From the NCBI RefSeq assembly GCF_000688395.1, contig NZ_JIAG01000003.1, positions 62,001 through 126,000 of the forward strand: 64,000 nucleotides of DNA, given 5' to 3'. The stretch is from Haematomicrobium sanguinis DSM 21259 (lineage in GTDB: Bacteria > Actinomycetota > Actinomycetes > Actinomycetales > Micrococcaceae). Both the position numbers and the translations under genes were made by a program. Shown one piece after another: positions 46,013 through 56,958 of the stretch. The number at the start of each line of letters is the position of its first letter. The first letter of the stretch is position 1. Below the pieces are notes generated by a model. The model saw only the letters and a program-made list of their open reading frames with translations. It did not search any database and had not been told where the DNA came from.

Positions 46013-47472
46013 CGAGACGGCACCGCCTCGGGATGCGACGCGGTAAAACTTGCCGAGATTGAGTCCGGATTGCTTAGTGCATTCCATACCTCCGGCTGGC
46101 CCTTGGCTTCGGTCGCGACCACGGTCTGCCAGCCGGCGCTGCGTAGCCGTTGCGCCGTTTCCTCGGCATAGGCGGTGTTTTGCACACACAGAATGGCAAG
46201 AGATTGCGGGTAGTAGTTTGCGGCGGCAGCAAGAGAGGTGACATCGCGCGCGCTCAGGTCGCCCAGGAGGGCAATGAGCGGTCCGCGCCCGCGCACCCCG
46301 GCAAGGGTGTCGAGGAAGGTGTCGCCAAAGTCTCGGGTCTTCTCGCCCGCGCCGTTGCCGGGCACAGCCGATGCGGGTTGCTTGGTTTTGCGTCGCTGCG
46401 CATCCGCGCGGTTCGCGGCAGGGTTGCCGGTGTGCACGAGTTCGACACCGGCAAGCTGGGTCAGCAGTGCGGCAAGTTCCTGCTCCGCGGAAAGGCTGGC
46501 ACTGGAGGCGGCCCCGGTTTGCGTCCGCAATAGCGGACTGGCCGAGTCCCACGCGGTGCTGAACTCGCCGCGCTGATCGACCATGCGCACCTGGTAGTTG
46601 TCTCTGAGCAATTGGGCGGCAATCGAGGCGGCCATCGTGACCACCCATTCAAAACGGGAACTTGTGTACAGGCCGTTGTCGGCGATATGCGTATCAAACG
46701 CGGTGTCGAAAGCACTGGCGAGGGCGCCGTCTCGCCTATCCATGACCAGTACGGCCTGCGGGGTGGTGACAGTATCTTCTTGACGAACCATGAGTTCGCC
46801 CAGGCGCGCGGTCGCGGGCCAGTGCACCCGTCGAAGCGAGTCGCCGTGCCGGTATTCACGAGTCATCACGTCGTCTTGGGAGGCCGTCGCGTGCAAAAGG
46901 GTGTGGAGCACGCCATCGAGGTTGCCGCCTGCAACATCAGCGAAACTGCTGAGACTTTTAATCGGCGGGGTCACGACCAGGGTGGATGGCTGCCCCACGG
47001 TGTGTTGGTGTTTGGCGAGCCCAAAGGGATCGGTGAACATCGCCGAGACGGGGCCAATGCTATAGAGCCCGCGTTGGGAACAGCGGACCCGATACTCGTA
47101 CAGGCTGGTTCCATCCGCGCTCGCATAGCGGGACGGGTACAAGAAGGTGGGTGCTTGACCGAAGCGCGAAGGTAACTCTTCACGCATGGTGTGGCGCGCC
47201 GTCGTACCTTTTTCGGTGGATACTTCCAACTGCACGGTGCACGCCTGCCCGGCCTGCACCTGGGGAACCGAAAAGGTGCGGTGCGTTCGGAAGCGGGGTT
47301 TAGTGACCCAGGCGGTCAGGATCGAGAGCACCAGCAATGCGATCGCAAATACCGCGACATAGAGCAGATCGCGGCGGCCCATGATGGCACCGAAGGCAAG
47401 CGCCAGAATGCCGACGGCCAGCAAGGAGAACCCCATGGGGGTCAGGATTCTTGCATTGAGCCAAGCAAACAC
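46009..47472 (-). CDS. DUF58 domain protein (vWA-like), partner of MoxR
   Basis: Protein of 487 aa with two N-terminal membrane helices (residues about 12-55) and a DUF58 domain with the hallmark REYRHGDSLRRVHWPATARLGELMVRQ followed by a vWA-like fold starting AVLVMDRRDGAL. It probably works as a scaffold with the MoxR ATPase in assembly or maturation of membrane complexes. The start GTG 47472 is 3 nt after the MoxR stop and its own stop overlaps the transglutaminase start. Confidence 0.9.
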   Translation of the reverse strand: MFAWLNARILTPMGFSLLAVGILALAFGAIMGRRDLLYVAVFAIALLVLSILTAWVTKPRFRTHRTFSVPQVQAGQACTVQLEVSTEKGTTARHTMREELPSRFGQAPTFLYPSRYASADGTSLYEYRVRCSQRGLYSIGPVSAMFTDPFGLAKHQHTVGQPSTLVVTPPIKSLSSFADVAGGNLDGVLHTLLHATASQDDVMTREYRHGDSLRRVHWPATARLGELMVRQEDTVTTPQAVLVMDRRDGALASAFDTAFDTHIADNGLYTSSRFEWVVTMAASIAAQLLRDNYQVRMVDQRGEFSTAWDSASPLLRTQTGAASSASLSAEQELAALLTQLAGVELVHTGNPAANRADAQRRKTKQPASAVPGNGAGEKTRDFGDTFLDTLAGVRGRGPLIALLGDLSARDVTSLAAAANYYPQSLAILCVQNTAYAEETAQRLRSAGWQTVVATEAKGQPEVWNALSNPDSISASFTASHPEAVPSR

Positions 47473-47475
47473 GGA

Positions 47476-48522
47476 TCAGCGGACGTTTCTGGTTTCTCGG
47501 GTGGGGACCGGTACCGCGTTTAAGATGCGGCCGAGGACGTCTTCGATGGTGACGCCGGTGGAGGAGGCGCCGCGGTCGAGAATCAGACGGTGTGCCAGGA
47601 CGGGGGTGACCAGTGCGCGAACGTCGTCGGGGAGGACGTAGTCGCGTCCGCCGAGCGCCGCGCTCGCCTTCGAAGCGCGAAGCAACTGCAGCAGTGCGCG
47701 CGGGCTGGCGCCAAGGCGAAGTTGGCTGGACTCGCGAGTGGCGTTGCCAAGGGCCACGGTGTATTCCTTGACCAGGTCAGAAACGTAAATGTTCTTGACG
47801 ACCTCAATCATGGCAAGGACGTCTTGCTCGCTGACGACCGGCCGGACGTCATCGAGCGGGTTGGTCGACTGGTGGGTTTCCAGCATGAGCATTTCCGAGG
47901 ACGTATCCGGGTACCCCATGGAAATGCGGGCCATGAAGCGGTCTCGCTGGGCCTCCGGAAGCGGGTAGGTGCCTTCCATTTCCAGCGGATTCTGGGTCGC
48001 GACCACCATAAACGGAGTCGGCAGGCGGTGGGTTTCCGAGTCCGCGGAAACCTGATGTTCTTCCATGCTCTCCAGGAGTGCGGACTGTGTTTTCGCGCTG
48101 GCGCGGTTGATTTCATCGCCAATGACGATGTTCGCGAAAATGGGGCCCGGGCGAAACTCGAACGCCCGCATGTTCTGATCGAAGATGGAGACGCCCGTGA
48201 TGTCTGAGGGGAGAAGGTCAGGCGTGAATTGAATGCGGTTGACCTTCCCATCGACGGTGCGGGCCAGAGTTTTCGCGAGCATGGTCTTGCCGACGCCCGG
48301 AACATCTTCGACCAGCAAGTGCCCTTGCGCGAGCAGGACGGTGAGAGCGAGATGGGCGGCTTCACGCTTCCCGTCAATGACGGTGCTCATCGCGTCAAGG
48401 ATGGCGGTGCTGGCTTCATGGAAACGTTCCATGGTCCAGTCGGTGCGGGCATAGGACGGTTGTCCGGTGGCTACTGTCTGTGCAGTCACTGGTTCTTCGG
48501 CGAACTTTTCCAGTTTTCTCAC
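47476..48522 (-). CDS. MoxR-family AAA+ ATPase
   Basis: Chaperone-like ATPase of 348 aa. Walker A is VPGVGKTMLAKTLAR, Walker B IVIGDEINRAS, sensor 1 VVATQNPLEMEGTYPLPEAQ, and the arginine finger lies in QRDRFMARI. The lid domain (LGASPRALLQLLRASKA) matches the MoxR family. It heads the operon with DUF58 and transglutaminase genes. GTG 48522 is used; no ribosome site is obvious. Confidence 0.95.
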   Translation of the reverse strand: MRKLEKFAEEPVTAQTVATGQPSYARTDWTMERFHEASTAILDAMSTVIDGKREAAHLALTVLLAQGHLLVEDVPGVGKTMLAKTLARTVDGKVNRIQFTPDLLPSDITGVSIFDQNMRAFEFRPGPIFANIVIGDEINRASAKTQSALLESMEEHQVSADSETHRLPTPFMVVATQNPLEMEGTYPLPEAQRDRFMARISMGYPDTSSEMLMLETHQSTNPLDDVRPVVSEQDVLAMIEVVKNIYVSDLVKEYTVALGNATRESSQLRLGASPRALLQLLRASKASAALGGRDYVLPDDVRALVTPVLAHRLILDRGASSTGVTIEDVLGRILNAVPVPTRETRNVR

Positions 48523-48641
48523 CCCAAAGGCAGACGGCTTGAAGCTTGGTCATACCCTACATGCTCGGGGTGACAAATTGGTGGGAGGATATTTTCCCGC
48601 ACCCAAGATGTGACCTGAGTGCCGGCGGCGAGTGCGAATCG

Positions 48642-48647
48642 TAGGAT
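48642..48647 (+). promoter_or_regulatory. -10 box TAGGAT, leaderless start of tatD
   Basis: TAGGAT ends 6 nt before GTG 48654. Confidence 0.55.
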
Positions 48648-48653
48648 GAAGTA

Positions 48654-49586
48654 GTGACCGAGAACGCTGACCTCGCCCCTGCCGCGTACCGGAACTATCC
48701 GGCGCCACCGGTGTCCGAGGAGACCCCTAAGCAAGAAAAGAAACGGCGCCAGCGTAGTTTTCCGCCGGCGCCAGAGCCGTTGCCGGTTCCGGTGGTGGAT
48801 AACCACACCCACCTCAATTTCCGTCCCGAGTTCGGCACGATCACTGCCAGGCAAGCCATGGACGCGGCCGAGGGCGTGGGCGTCAACCGCGGTGTCCAAG
48901 TGGGATTTGATTTAGATTCCTCCCGCTTTACTATCGAGGCGATCGAGGATGAGCCACGTCTCTTGGGGGCGGTGGCTCTGCACCCCAATGACGCCGCGCG
49001 TCTCAAGGCCGACGGCCGTTTCGACGAGCAATTCGCCGAAATTGTGGAGCTGAGCCGTCACCCCCGGGTGCGTGCGATTGGTGAAACCGGCCTGGATTAT
49101 TTTCGCACCGGAGAGGATCTGCGCGATGGGCAACGCGAGTCCTTCGAGGAACACATTGCGCTGGCGAAGGAACGCGATATCGCCCTCATGATCCACGATC
49201 GGGATGCGCACGAGGATGTTGTCGCGACCTTGAAGCGCGTGGGCGCACCCGAGAAGGTGGTCTTTCACTGCTTTTCCGGGGACGAGGACTTGGCCGCGGT
49301 GTGCATGGAGAACGGGTGGTACATGTCCTTTGCGGGGACAGTGACCTTTAGTAATTCGCCCGGAATTCAAGCCGCGTGTGCGATCGCCGATCCGGAGCTC
49401 ATGCTGGTGGAAACCGATGCGCCTTTCCTGACCCCGGCTCCCTACCGCGGACGACCCAATGCGAGTTACATGATCCCCACCACGGTGCGGTTCATGGCCG
49501 AACTGCGCGGGGAAGACCTCGTGGGATTGTGTGCGCAGTTGAGCGCGAACAGCGAGACCGTTTACGGTTCCTGGCTGCCTGCGTAG
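48654..49586 (+). CDS. TatD-family metal-dependent hydrolase
   Basis: TIM-barrel nuclease/hydrolase of 310 aa. Metal ligands: DNHTHL near residue 50, the glutamate in IGETGLDYFR, histidines in MIHDRDAH and VFHCFSGD, and Asp in VETDAPFLTPAP. The first 45 residues are a Pro/Lys-rich extension. TatD proteins act as 3'-5' DNases or D-tyrosyl-tRNA-related hydrolases; the precise substrate is not determinable. Together with rpfB, rsmA and ispE downstream this is a conserved actinobacterial block. Confidence 0.92.
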   Translation: MTENADLAPAAYRNYPAPPVSEETPKQEKKRRQRSFPPAPEPLPVPVVDNHTHLNFRPEFGTITARQAMDAAEGVGVNRGVQVGFDLDSSRFTIEAIEDEPRLLGAVALHPNDAARLKADGRFDEQFAEIVELSRHPRVRAIGETGLDYFRTGEDLRDGQRESFEEHIALAKERDIALMIHDRDAHEDVVATLKRVGAPEKVVFHCFSGDEDLAAVCMENGWYMSFAGTVTFSNSPGIQAACAIADPELMLVETDAPFLTPAPYRGRPNASYMIPTTVRFMAELRGEDLVGLCAQLSANSETVYGSWLPA

Positions 49587-49797
49587 CACGTGCGCGCGTG
49601 TTGCGACGCGAAGCAAACTTGCCGGTAAGGTCACAGTTCGGTTACATTTAAGAGTCAAAGCCGGGGTCGGGGAAGGCTATCCGGACTAATTCAAAGCGTT
49701 GTTGAGCTGGACATACCGTTCGAATGCCCAGATCCACGGTGCTTTGCCTGATTGATGCAAGATGCGTTGGATCGTGACGCGCCACTAGAAAATGTGA

Positions 49798-50982
<1,185 letters not shown>

Positions 50983-51004
50983 CTGCTTTGCGCTATATAC
51001 CGCA

Positions 51005-51046
51005 CCGGGGGCGATGAACTTTCGAGTTCATCGCCCCCGGTTTTTT
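51005..51046 (+). terminator. Rho-independent terminator of rpfB
   Basis: A 16-bp perfect stem (51005-51020 with 51025-51040) capped by a TTCG tetraloop and followed by six Ts. This textbook terminator differs from the A/B/C palindromes. Confidence 0.92.
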
Positions 51047-51057
51047 CGTCGGTGGAG

Positions 51058-52698
51058 TCAGCAGGTTGGTGGTTGGAAGTGCGCATTGCGTTGCGGAGTT
51101 TGCTGCGGGTCGATCCACGCCGGAGGAATGACCCACGGCTTATCATCTAGTACCGCTAGCTTCCACGTGCCTTGGTGGATGAAGTGATGGTGATACGGGC
51201 ACAGGAGCGCGCCGTTGTTGACATCGGTGGGGCCGTGGTCGCGATCCCAGTAACTCACGTGGTGCGCCTCGCAGAGGGCCAACGGCATCGTGCAGCCTTC
51301 GAAAATGCACCCGCCATCGCGGGCAGCGAGCGCTATCCGTTGGGCCTTGCCGAAAAGCCGTCGGGATCGCCCCACGTCCAACGGCACGCTGTCTCCGCCA
51401 AGCACGACGGGAATGATCTCCGCCTCGCAGGCAAGTTGGCGCAACGTACCGGTGCTGGCGGCTCCGGAATGCTGGAAGGTTGTTCGTTGACGGGGTGTGA
51501 TCTCGGGCTCGGGTGGTGCCGGGGGCGCCGGAGAATGGCTCGGGAAGAGTTTTGCTTCATCGATCAGTGCCACGACGGTGGCGCGTGATCCGCTTTCGGG
51601 GAACACGAGCTCACCGCGGGCGCAAAGTCCGAGGAGCGCTTCGAGAAGTCTCTGCTGGTAGGTCGACGTCTGCCCGGTGCTTGCCTTGAGAATGTCGGTT
51701 TCGCTGGTTCTAGCGGCGAGCTGGCCCTTGAGTTCGGCTACGGCTTGCTCTGCGGCGGAGTCTGCCAGTTCTTTTGCGCTTCGGCGACGATCTCGCGGCG
51801 GGTTCAAGATGGAGGCCATGCGCGTGACGAACTTTTCATACTGTTCATCGGTCATGCGCATCCGGAAGGTGTGGAGTCCGTGCTCGTAGCCGAGGTAGGT
51901 GATGCCCTGGTGCCGCGCCAAGTAACGATCGCTCGGTTCGCATCCATCCTGATTGGCCAGGATCGTAAAGTGCTTGGCGATCTTGTTGAGGGTGTCCGGG
52001 TTGAATCGAGTCGACTGATCGCACAGCGTCGTTTCGGCAAGTTCCGCCCATTCAGCGGGGTTGGGTTGACCGTCGTGTTCGGGATCAAGTGGGCCTGCGT
52101 GGGAGCGGATGTCGCCGACGGTTTTTAGAATCAAGGCGGCCGTGCTGGTGGAGACTTCACCATTTTTCAGCGCACGCGCGAGGACCTGATACCGAGCAGG
52201 TGTGGGTTCTCCGGACATTGCCGAACCGGGAGCGGTACCTCTGGCGACCCTCAGCCGTTCTCGAGCTTCACGACGGGTGATGCGCAACGTGTCTACGAGG
52301 AAGTCGAGAATGCCGCGATATTGCGGCCTGTCCGGCTCCGCGCTAAAGCCAAAGGAGTCGCCTAAGGGCACGGCAGCGACATGCTCTCGCTCCATCGCGC
52401 TCGTCAATGCGAGCTGGGCAGAGTTCAGGGCGCGGGACACGCTTTCAAGTTCGATGGCGAGAGCTGTGAGGTCCTTGCGCGGTGCGCCGTGAGTACGAGT
52501 ATCTATTTGGTCGGTGAGCCTGAGAAGGGCCTGACGAGTGGAGTCTAGGTCCAGAGCATCGAAAAACTCGGGCTGCGGCTCATTGAGAACTGAATGTCGG
52601 AGCCAGGACGTAGGGTCTGTGGTATCGGTTTCACGGGGCACGGAAGTCTCGCCCACGAGGGGCGCTTCTTTCGATTCGGGTGAAACGTCTTCGTCCAT
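51058..52698 (-). CDS. DUF222 and HNH endonuclease domain protein
   Basis: Protein of 546 aa of the large actinobacterial family with an N-terminal DUF222 helical domain (about 60-340) and a C-terminal HNH nuclease domain: ARDGGCIFEGCTMPLALCEAHHVSYW, then GPTDVNNGALLCPYHHHFIHQG with the catalytic His and zinc cysteines. These genes are often multicopy and have been suspected of mobility, but their role is unknown. ATG 52698 is 6 nt after TATCAT, a leaderless-type start. It sits inside the normally compact tatD-rpf-rsmA block, so it may be an insertion. Confidence 0.9.
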   Translation of the reverse strand: MDEDVSPESKEAPLVGETSVPRETDTTDPTSWLRHSVLNEPQPEFFDALDLDSTRQALLRLTDQIDTRTHGAPRKDLTALAIELESVSRALNSAQLALTSAMEREHVAAVPLGDSFGFSAEPDRPQYRGILDFLVDTLRITRREARERLRVARGTAPGSAMSGEPTPARYQVLARALKNGEVSTSTAALILKTVGDIRSHAGPLDPEHDGQPNPAEWAELAETTLCDQSTRFNPDTLNKIAKHFTILANQDGCEPSDRYLARHQGITYLGYEHGLHTFRMRMTDEQYEKFVTRMASILNPPRDRRRSAKELADSAAEQAVAELKGQLAARTSETDILKASTGQTSTYQQRLLEALLGLCARGELVFPESGSRATVVALIDEAKLFPSHSPAPPAPPEPEITPRQRTTFQHSGAASTGTLRQLACEAEIIPVVLGGDSVPLDVGRSRRLFGKAQRIALAARDGGCIFEGCTMPLALCEAHHVSYWDRDHGPTDVNNGALLCPYHHHFIHQGTWKLAVLDDKPWVIPPAWIDPQQTPQRNAHFQPPTC

Positions 52699-52704
52699 AG
52701 TTTC

Positions 52705-52710
52705 ATGATA
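52705..52710 (-). promoter_or_regulatory. -10 box TATCAT, leaderless start of HNH gene
   Basis: TATCAT on the minus strand ends 6 nt before ATG 52698. Confidence 0.55.
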
Positions 52711-53153
52711 TCAGCGGAAGAGGTGAGAAGTGAGATATGGACAACGATTAACAGGTAATTAACAGGAAACAGGTGAGTCACTAATTGCGCATAATTATTG
52801 TGATTTGTTGCGCCTAATTCCAGGACATCGCTCTCGGATACACCGGGTGCCGGGTGCCGGGTGGCTCGGGGCGCGGGAGTATCGGCGTGCGAGATGGCTC
52901 GGGCATCGGCTCCGCGGATTGCGCGGTCCGGTCTCGGTGAATGCCAATTATCTGTGCGCCAGTGTGCCGATCGTTTTCGCTTAATCATCGGAGCCGATAT
53001 TTACCAATGCACAGTGCGCCCTGGCAAAGCGGGTAATGTCTCGGAACAGCATTTTACCGCGCACCCGAATTCGCGCCCTAAAACGCGCCCAAAAAACCCT
53101 TCAGTTATCGTGCCCGCAATATTGTGGGAACCGAGCCGCGATGCGGGTCAAGA
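52711..53153. other. Gene-free stretch with AT-rich half
   Basis: About 440 nt without a supportable gene. The first ~110 nt are conspicuously AT-rich (TTAACAGGTAATTAACAGG, ATAATTATTGTGATTTG). A short direct repeat of GGGTGCC-type units follows at about 52846-52863. The rest is GC-rich and ordinary. The rsmA promoter is at its right end. Confidence 0.5.
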
Positions 53154-53159
53154 TACCAT
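53154..53159 (+). promoter_or_regulatory. -10 box TACCAT, leaderless start of rsmA
   Basis: TACCAT ends 6 nt before GTG 53166. Confidence 0.6.
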
Positions 53160-53165
53160 TTAGAG

Positions 53166-54062
53166 GTGACTGAGAATCAAGGCGAACCCGTGGCTCCGCT
53201 CTTGGGCGCTACCGAGATTCGCCGACTTGCCGCCGAGCTGGATATCCGCCCCACCAAGAAACTCGGACAAAACTTTGTGATTGACGGCAACACCATCCGC
53301 CGCATCATCGACGCCGCACAGATCGACCCAGGCGAAACGGTGCTAGAAGTGGGCCCGGGGCTCGGTTCGCTGACATTAGGCATTCTCGACGCGGCCAAGC
53401 ATGTGGTCGCGGTCGAAATCGATACGCGACTTGCCGAACGACTCCCCACGACCATCGCCGAAATGCGCCCGGACCGCGCGGGCGACCTCACCGTCATCAC
53501 CAAGGACGCGCTGAAACTGAGTGCAGAGGACCTGGGCGCCCTCGGCGGCCAAAATAGCGCCCCCAGCGCCCTCGTCGCGAACCTCCCGTACAACGTTGCA
53601 GTGCCCGTCGTTCTGCACCTACTCGCGACCGTCCCGACCCTGAAGCACGGACTTGTCATGGTCCAAGACGAGGTCGCCGATCGCATGGTCGCCACCCCCG
53701 GAAACAAGATCTACGGCGTCCCCTCGGTCAAACTCGCCTGGTACGCCGCGAGCCGCAAAGCCGGCATCATCGGCACCAATGTCTTCTGGCCCGCCCCGAA
53801 TATTTCCTCCGGGCTGGTCGCCTTTGAGCGCCGCGAACCGCCGCGCACCGGGGCGGGCCGGGCCGAGGTCTTCACGGTCATCGATGCGGCCTTTGCGCAA
53901 CGCCGCAAGACACTGCGCGCAGCGCTCGCCGGTTGGGCCGGAAGCGGCGCCGAAGCAGAACGCATCCTTCGAGCCGCCAACGTCGACCCGAGTGCACGCG
54001 GCGAAACCCTGGACATTGCGACCTTTGCCGCCATCGCCGGGGTGAACCATGCCAATGCTTAG
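53166..54062 (+). CDS. rsmA: 16S rRNA (adenine1518/1519-N6)-dimethyltransferase (KsgA)
   Basis: SAM-dependent methyltransferase of 298 aa that dimethylates two adenines near the 3' end of 16S rRNA. Motifs: [32 protein letters not shown] (SAM site), AVEIDTRL and the catalytic [13 protein letters not shown] 53166 is chosen from the TACCAT box 6 nt upstream. The 3' end overlaps ispE by 14 nt, so the two are cotranscribed. Confidence 0.96.
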   Translation: MTENQGEPVAPLLGATEIRRLAAELDIRPTKKLGQNFVIDGNTIRRIIDAAQIDPGETVLEVGPGLGSLTLGILDAAKHVVAVEIDTRLAERLPTTIAEMRPDRAGDLTVITKDALKLSAEDLGALGGQNSAPSALVANLPYNVAVPVVLHLLATVPTLKHGLVMVQDEVADRMVATPGNKIYGVPSVKLAWYAASRKAGIIGTNVFWPAPNISSGLVAFERREPPRTGAGRAEVFTVIDAAFAQRRKTLRAALAGWAGSGAEAERILRAANVDPSARGETLDIATFAAIAGVNHANA

Positions 54063-55023
54063 GTTCACACCCCCTGACCACCCGCCGACTCCCGGTGAAA
54101 AGGTCCGCGTCCGTGCTCCCGGCAAGATCAATCTCGCGCTGGAGGCAGGCCCCAAAGAACCCAGCGGCTACCACGAGCTCGCTACCGTGTTCCTTGCCGT
54201 CGACCTCTATGAAGACCTCACCGTCACCCTGACCGAAGAGCCCGGAATCGAGATTGCCATTAGCCCGGCAAGCCAAGCCTATGGTGCCTCTTCCTCCACG
54301 CCCTTGGGCGATGACAACTTGGTCGCTCAAGCCGCCCGCGCACTGGATTCCAACGGGTACCTGGATACATTCGGCCTGCACATCGAGATCACCAAGAACG
54401 TGCCCATAGCCGGCGGTATGGCCGGTGGCTCCGCCGACGCCGCAGCCACGCTCGTCGCCTGCGATTACCTCTGGCGGCTGAACTCCAGCCGCGAGGACCT
54501 TGACGCCGTCGCGCGCGAACTCGGCGCCGATGTCCCGTTCTGTCTCCTCGGTGGCCTTGCCCTTGGCGTCGGCCGCGGCGACCAACTCTCGCCAATTTTG
54601 AGCCGTGGACACACCCACTGGGCACTGATCTTTTCCGACAAGGGCCTTTCCACACCCAAGGTCTTCGCCGCTCTCGACCGCCTCCGCGCGGAGCGAGGGG
54701 AAGACCCGGGCCGCCCAGAGATTAGCCGGGAGCTCTTGAGCGCGCTCAATCACGGCGATGTCGAAGAGATTGCCGCGTACCTGAACAATGACCTACAAGC
54801 CCCGGCCGTCAAGCTGGACCGCAATCTTGGCGGCGTGATGAATTTCGCGGAAGCGATGGGTGCTCTGCGCGCAATTATTTCCGGCTCGGGCCCGACCATC
54901 GCGTGCCTCATGGACGGCGAAGAGGACGCCCATGAGTTTGTCGCCGAGCTCCTTGAGCAGAACGTCAATGCCCTCCAAGCGTCCGGACCGGTGCCCGGCG
55001 CGGCCATCATCGCCACCAACTGA
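54049..55023 (+). CDS. ispE: 4-diphosphocytidyl-2-C-methyl-D-erythritol kinase
   Basis: GHMP kinase of 324 aa in the MEP route to isoprenoids, phosphorylating CDP-methylerythritol. [22 protein letters not shown] at the N-terminus, the ATP loop [16 protein letters not shown] and the C-terminal [11 protein letters not shown] are standard. ATG 54049 starts inside rsmA. The product feeds polyprenyl phosphate needed by the PMT and LCP enzymes. Confidence 0.96.
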   Translation: MPMLRFTPPDHPPTPGEKVRVRAPGKINLALEAGPKEPSGYHELATVFLAVDLYEDLTVTLTEEPGIEIAISPASQAYGASSSTPLGDDNLVAQAARALDSNGYLDTFGLHIEITKNVPIAGGMAGGSADAAATLVACDYLWRLNSSREDLDAVARELGADVPFCLLGGLALGVGRGDQLSPILSRGHTHWALIFSDKGLSTPKVFAALDRLRAERGEDPGRPEISRELLSALNHGDVEEIAAYLNNDLQAPAVKLDRNLGGVMNFAEAMGALRAIISGSGPTIACLMDGEEDAHEFVAELLEQNVNALQASGPVPGAAIIATN

Positions 55024-55068
55024 GGCAGCGGGCCACCCCTGGGCACCGTGCCGTGCCCCAGCCCCAGC

Positions 55069-55146
55069 CTAAGAGCCCGGCCTAAGAGCCCAGACTAAGA
55101 GCCCAGACTAACTGCCCGTACTAAGCGCCCAGGCTCAGCGCCCCAC
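55069..55146 (+). repeat. 13-nt tandem repeat, six units
   Basis: Head-to-tail units based on CTAAGAGCCCAGA: two near-perfect, four with 1-5 changes. It fills the gap between convergent ispE and the cytochrome b gene and includes the latter's stop codon. A candidate length-variable locus. Confidence 0.8.
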
Positions 55147-56958
55147 CCGGCCAAACAGCGACGCGATCGGCGCAATCACCAGCGCCCGCGCGGCAAAAAC
55201 CCCGCCCACAATGACGCCGAGCGAGAGCACAAACAGCCAGAACCCGACCCAACTCACCTCGGACGTGCCGGTGTACATATGGTTCAGGTTGCGCAGCGCT
55301 CCGGTTGAGAGCACGAGGAATACGTGCGTGATGATGAACACCACAAAGTAGATCATCACCGGGAAGTGCACGGCTCGCGCGGCCTCGATCGGGTACGCCT
55401 TATTGAGCGCAGGTTTATTCGGCCAGAGCCCGGACATCCGCACCCCGGTCACCACCGCGAGCGGCGCCGCCACAAACACGGTCGCAAAATACGTCAGCTG
55501 CTGCAGCGAGTTGTAATTGACCCACCCGTCCTCGATCGGCCAGTCGAGGGACACGTACTGCAACCCCGCAGACAGCGCATTCGGGAACACTTCCCAGCTC
55601 GTGGGCACAATCCGCATCCACTGCCCGGTCGCGAAAAGCAACACCACAAACACGGCGCCATTGATCACCCAGAGCAAATCCAACGCCTGGTGAAACCACA
55701 TGGTGAGGCTGATCTTTCGCTTCTTATTCCACTTCGGCGTCCAATACGCCTGCGGCTTCTTCTCGGTCCGAATTTGCCACCCGGACCGGATAATCAGCAC
55801 CATCAAAAACACATTGAAAAAGTGCGACCAGCGCAGCCAGGCGGGGAACCCCTCGGGCGCATTTGCCGGCAGCTCGTACTGTCCGGGATAGGTCGCGAGG
55901 AAATCCTGCATCGCTTCGGTCCCGAGCCACCAGCGCACACCAAACACCGCAATGAGCGCCACCACAATGAGCCCGCCCACGCTCAGCGCACCGAAGCGGG
56001 CCCACTCGGCCAGGGTCTTGCCGCGGTACAGTTTGGCCACGGGCTTGGCTTTCTGATGTCCGACGGCGTCTCCCGCACCGGTTGCCCCGGCCCCCTTGGA
56101 GGCCGGTACAGACATTCCGCTTCGCCCAGCTGTGCCCGCGGTACCTGTGGGCCCAGTCTGTGCGGCAGTATTCGCGGCAAGTCCATCGGTGGTGCCGGTA
56201 GTTTCGGCCGCCGTGGAAGTCTCGTCCTCGTCAGTCGTCGCCGCGGCACGGGTCGTGGGGCTCGCTTCCGGGCGAGACGTGTCGACGCTCCCGGCACCTG
56301 GAGAATCTGTGCCCGAGTCCGCCGTCGCATTCCCGGCGGCGGCCGCTGTGCCGGAAAGCGCTCCAGCGCCCGGAAGCGTTCCTGCGCCCGGAACTGCTTC
56401 CACACTTGCGGCAATGTCGGAGTCAGTAGGCCACGCCTCGCCGCCGACCTCGCGCGGCAGTCCGCGTCGCATCGCACCGACGCCAGAAGTCGCAATCGCG
56501 GCGGCAGCGGCACTCGCGGGGACACCGTCTCCGGCGGCGGTCGCGGCGGTCGTTCCGGAACCATCGGCATCGGATCGGACTGATCCGGCTGATCCGGTCG
56601 ATTCTGCGGTTACCTGAACATTGGCAACAGAGTTTTCCGTGACGCTGACTGACGAGGACGACACGTCCACGCCGGCCGTACTCCCGGTGTTCGTGGCCGC
56701 AACGACGGGCCACGGCTCACCGCCCGGCTCGCGCGGAAGACCCCGTCGCAGGACCGGCACCGAAGGCAAGGAGCCATTCGCATTCGCGCCGGTTGTTCTC
56801 GTACTGACCTCAGCCGCAACCCCGGTACTCGGTGCGCTGCGCTGGGGGGAGGCATCGCCGTCGTGCATCTGGGCGGGCGCGCTCACGGTGCCCGCGGGCG
56901 GCCACGGCTGGCCGCCGGGCTCGCGCGGAAGGCCGCGCCGGAGTGGGAGCTCGCTCAC
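55135..56958 (-). CDS. Cytochrome b/b561-type membrane protein with repeated N-terminal motif
   Basis: Protein of 607 aa. Residues 1-320 are disordered and Ala/Thr/Ser-rich, but contain three copies of a 14-residue motif: [14 protein letters not shown] (7-20), [14 protein letters not shown] (71-84) and [14 protein letters not shown] (164-177). The C-terminal 280 residues hold about five membrane helices with candidate haem histidines in [28 protein letters not shown] and IITHVFLVL. Its GTG start overlaps the etfA stop, so it probably passes ETF-derived electrons into the respiratory chain; this is inference. HDGDAS at 32-37 is encoded by the dispersed 13-mer. Confidence 0.82.
   Translation of the reverse strand: MSELPLRRGLPREPGGQPWPPAGTVSAPAQMHDGDASPQRSAPSTGVAAEVSTRTTGANANGSLPSVPVLRRGLPREPGGEPWPVVAATNTGSTAGVDVSSSSVSVTENSVANVQVTAESTGSAGSVRSDADGSGTTAATAAGDGVPASAAAAAIATSGVGAMRRGLPREVGGEAWPTDSDIAASVEAVPGAGTLPGAGALSGTAAAAGNATADSGTDSPGAGSVDTSRPEASPTTRAAATTDEDETSTAAETTGTTDGLAANTAAQTGPTGTAGTAGRSGMSVPASKGAGATGAGDAVGHQKAKPVAKLYRGKTLAEWARFGALSVGGLIVVALIAVFGVRWWLGTEAMQDFLATYPGQYELPANAPEGFPAWLRWSHFFNVFLMVLIIRSGWQIRTEKKPQAYWTPKWNKKRKISLTMWFHQALDLLWVINGAVFVVLLFATGQWMRIVPTSWEVFPNALSAGLQYVSLDWPIEDGWVNYNSLQQLTYFATVFVAAPLAVVTGVRMSGLWPNKPALNKAYPIEAARAVHFPVMIYFVVFIITHVFLVLSTGALRNLNHMYTGTSEVSWVGFWLFVLSLGVIVGGVFAARALVIAPIASLFGRVGR
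56852..56864 (+). repeat. Dispersed 13-mer, copy 10
   Basis: Exact copy inside the disordered N-terminal part of the cytochrome b gene, where the coding strand reads HDGDAS. Confidence 0.85.

Noticed and set aside
43610-46648. Reading the transglutaminase gene from 46648 (1012 aa)
   Set aside because: The first 212 residues are DUF58 coding sequence in another frame; ATG 46012, overlapping the DUF58 stop, is the natural start.
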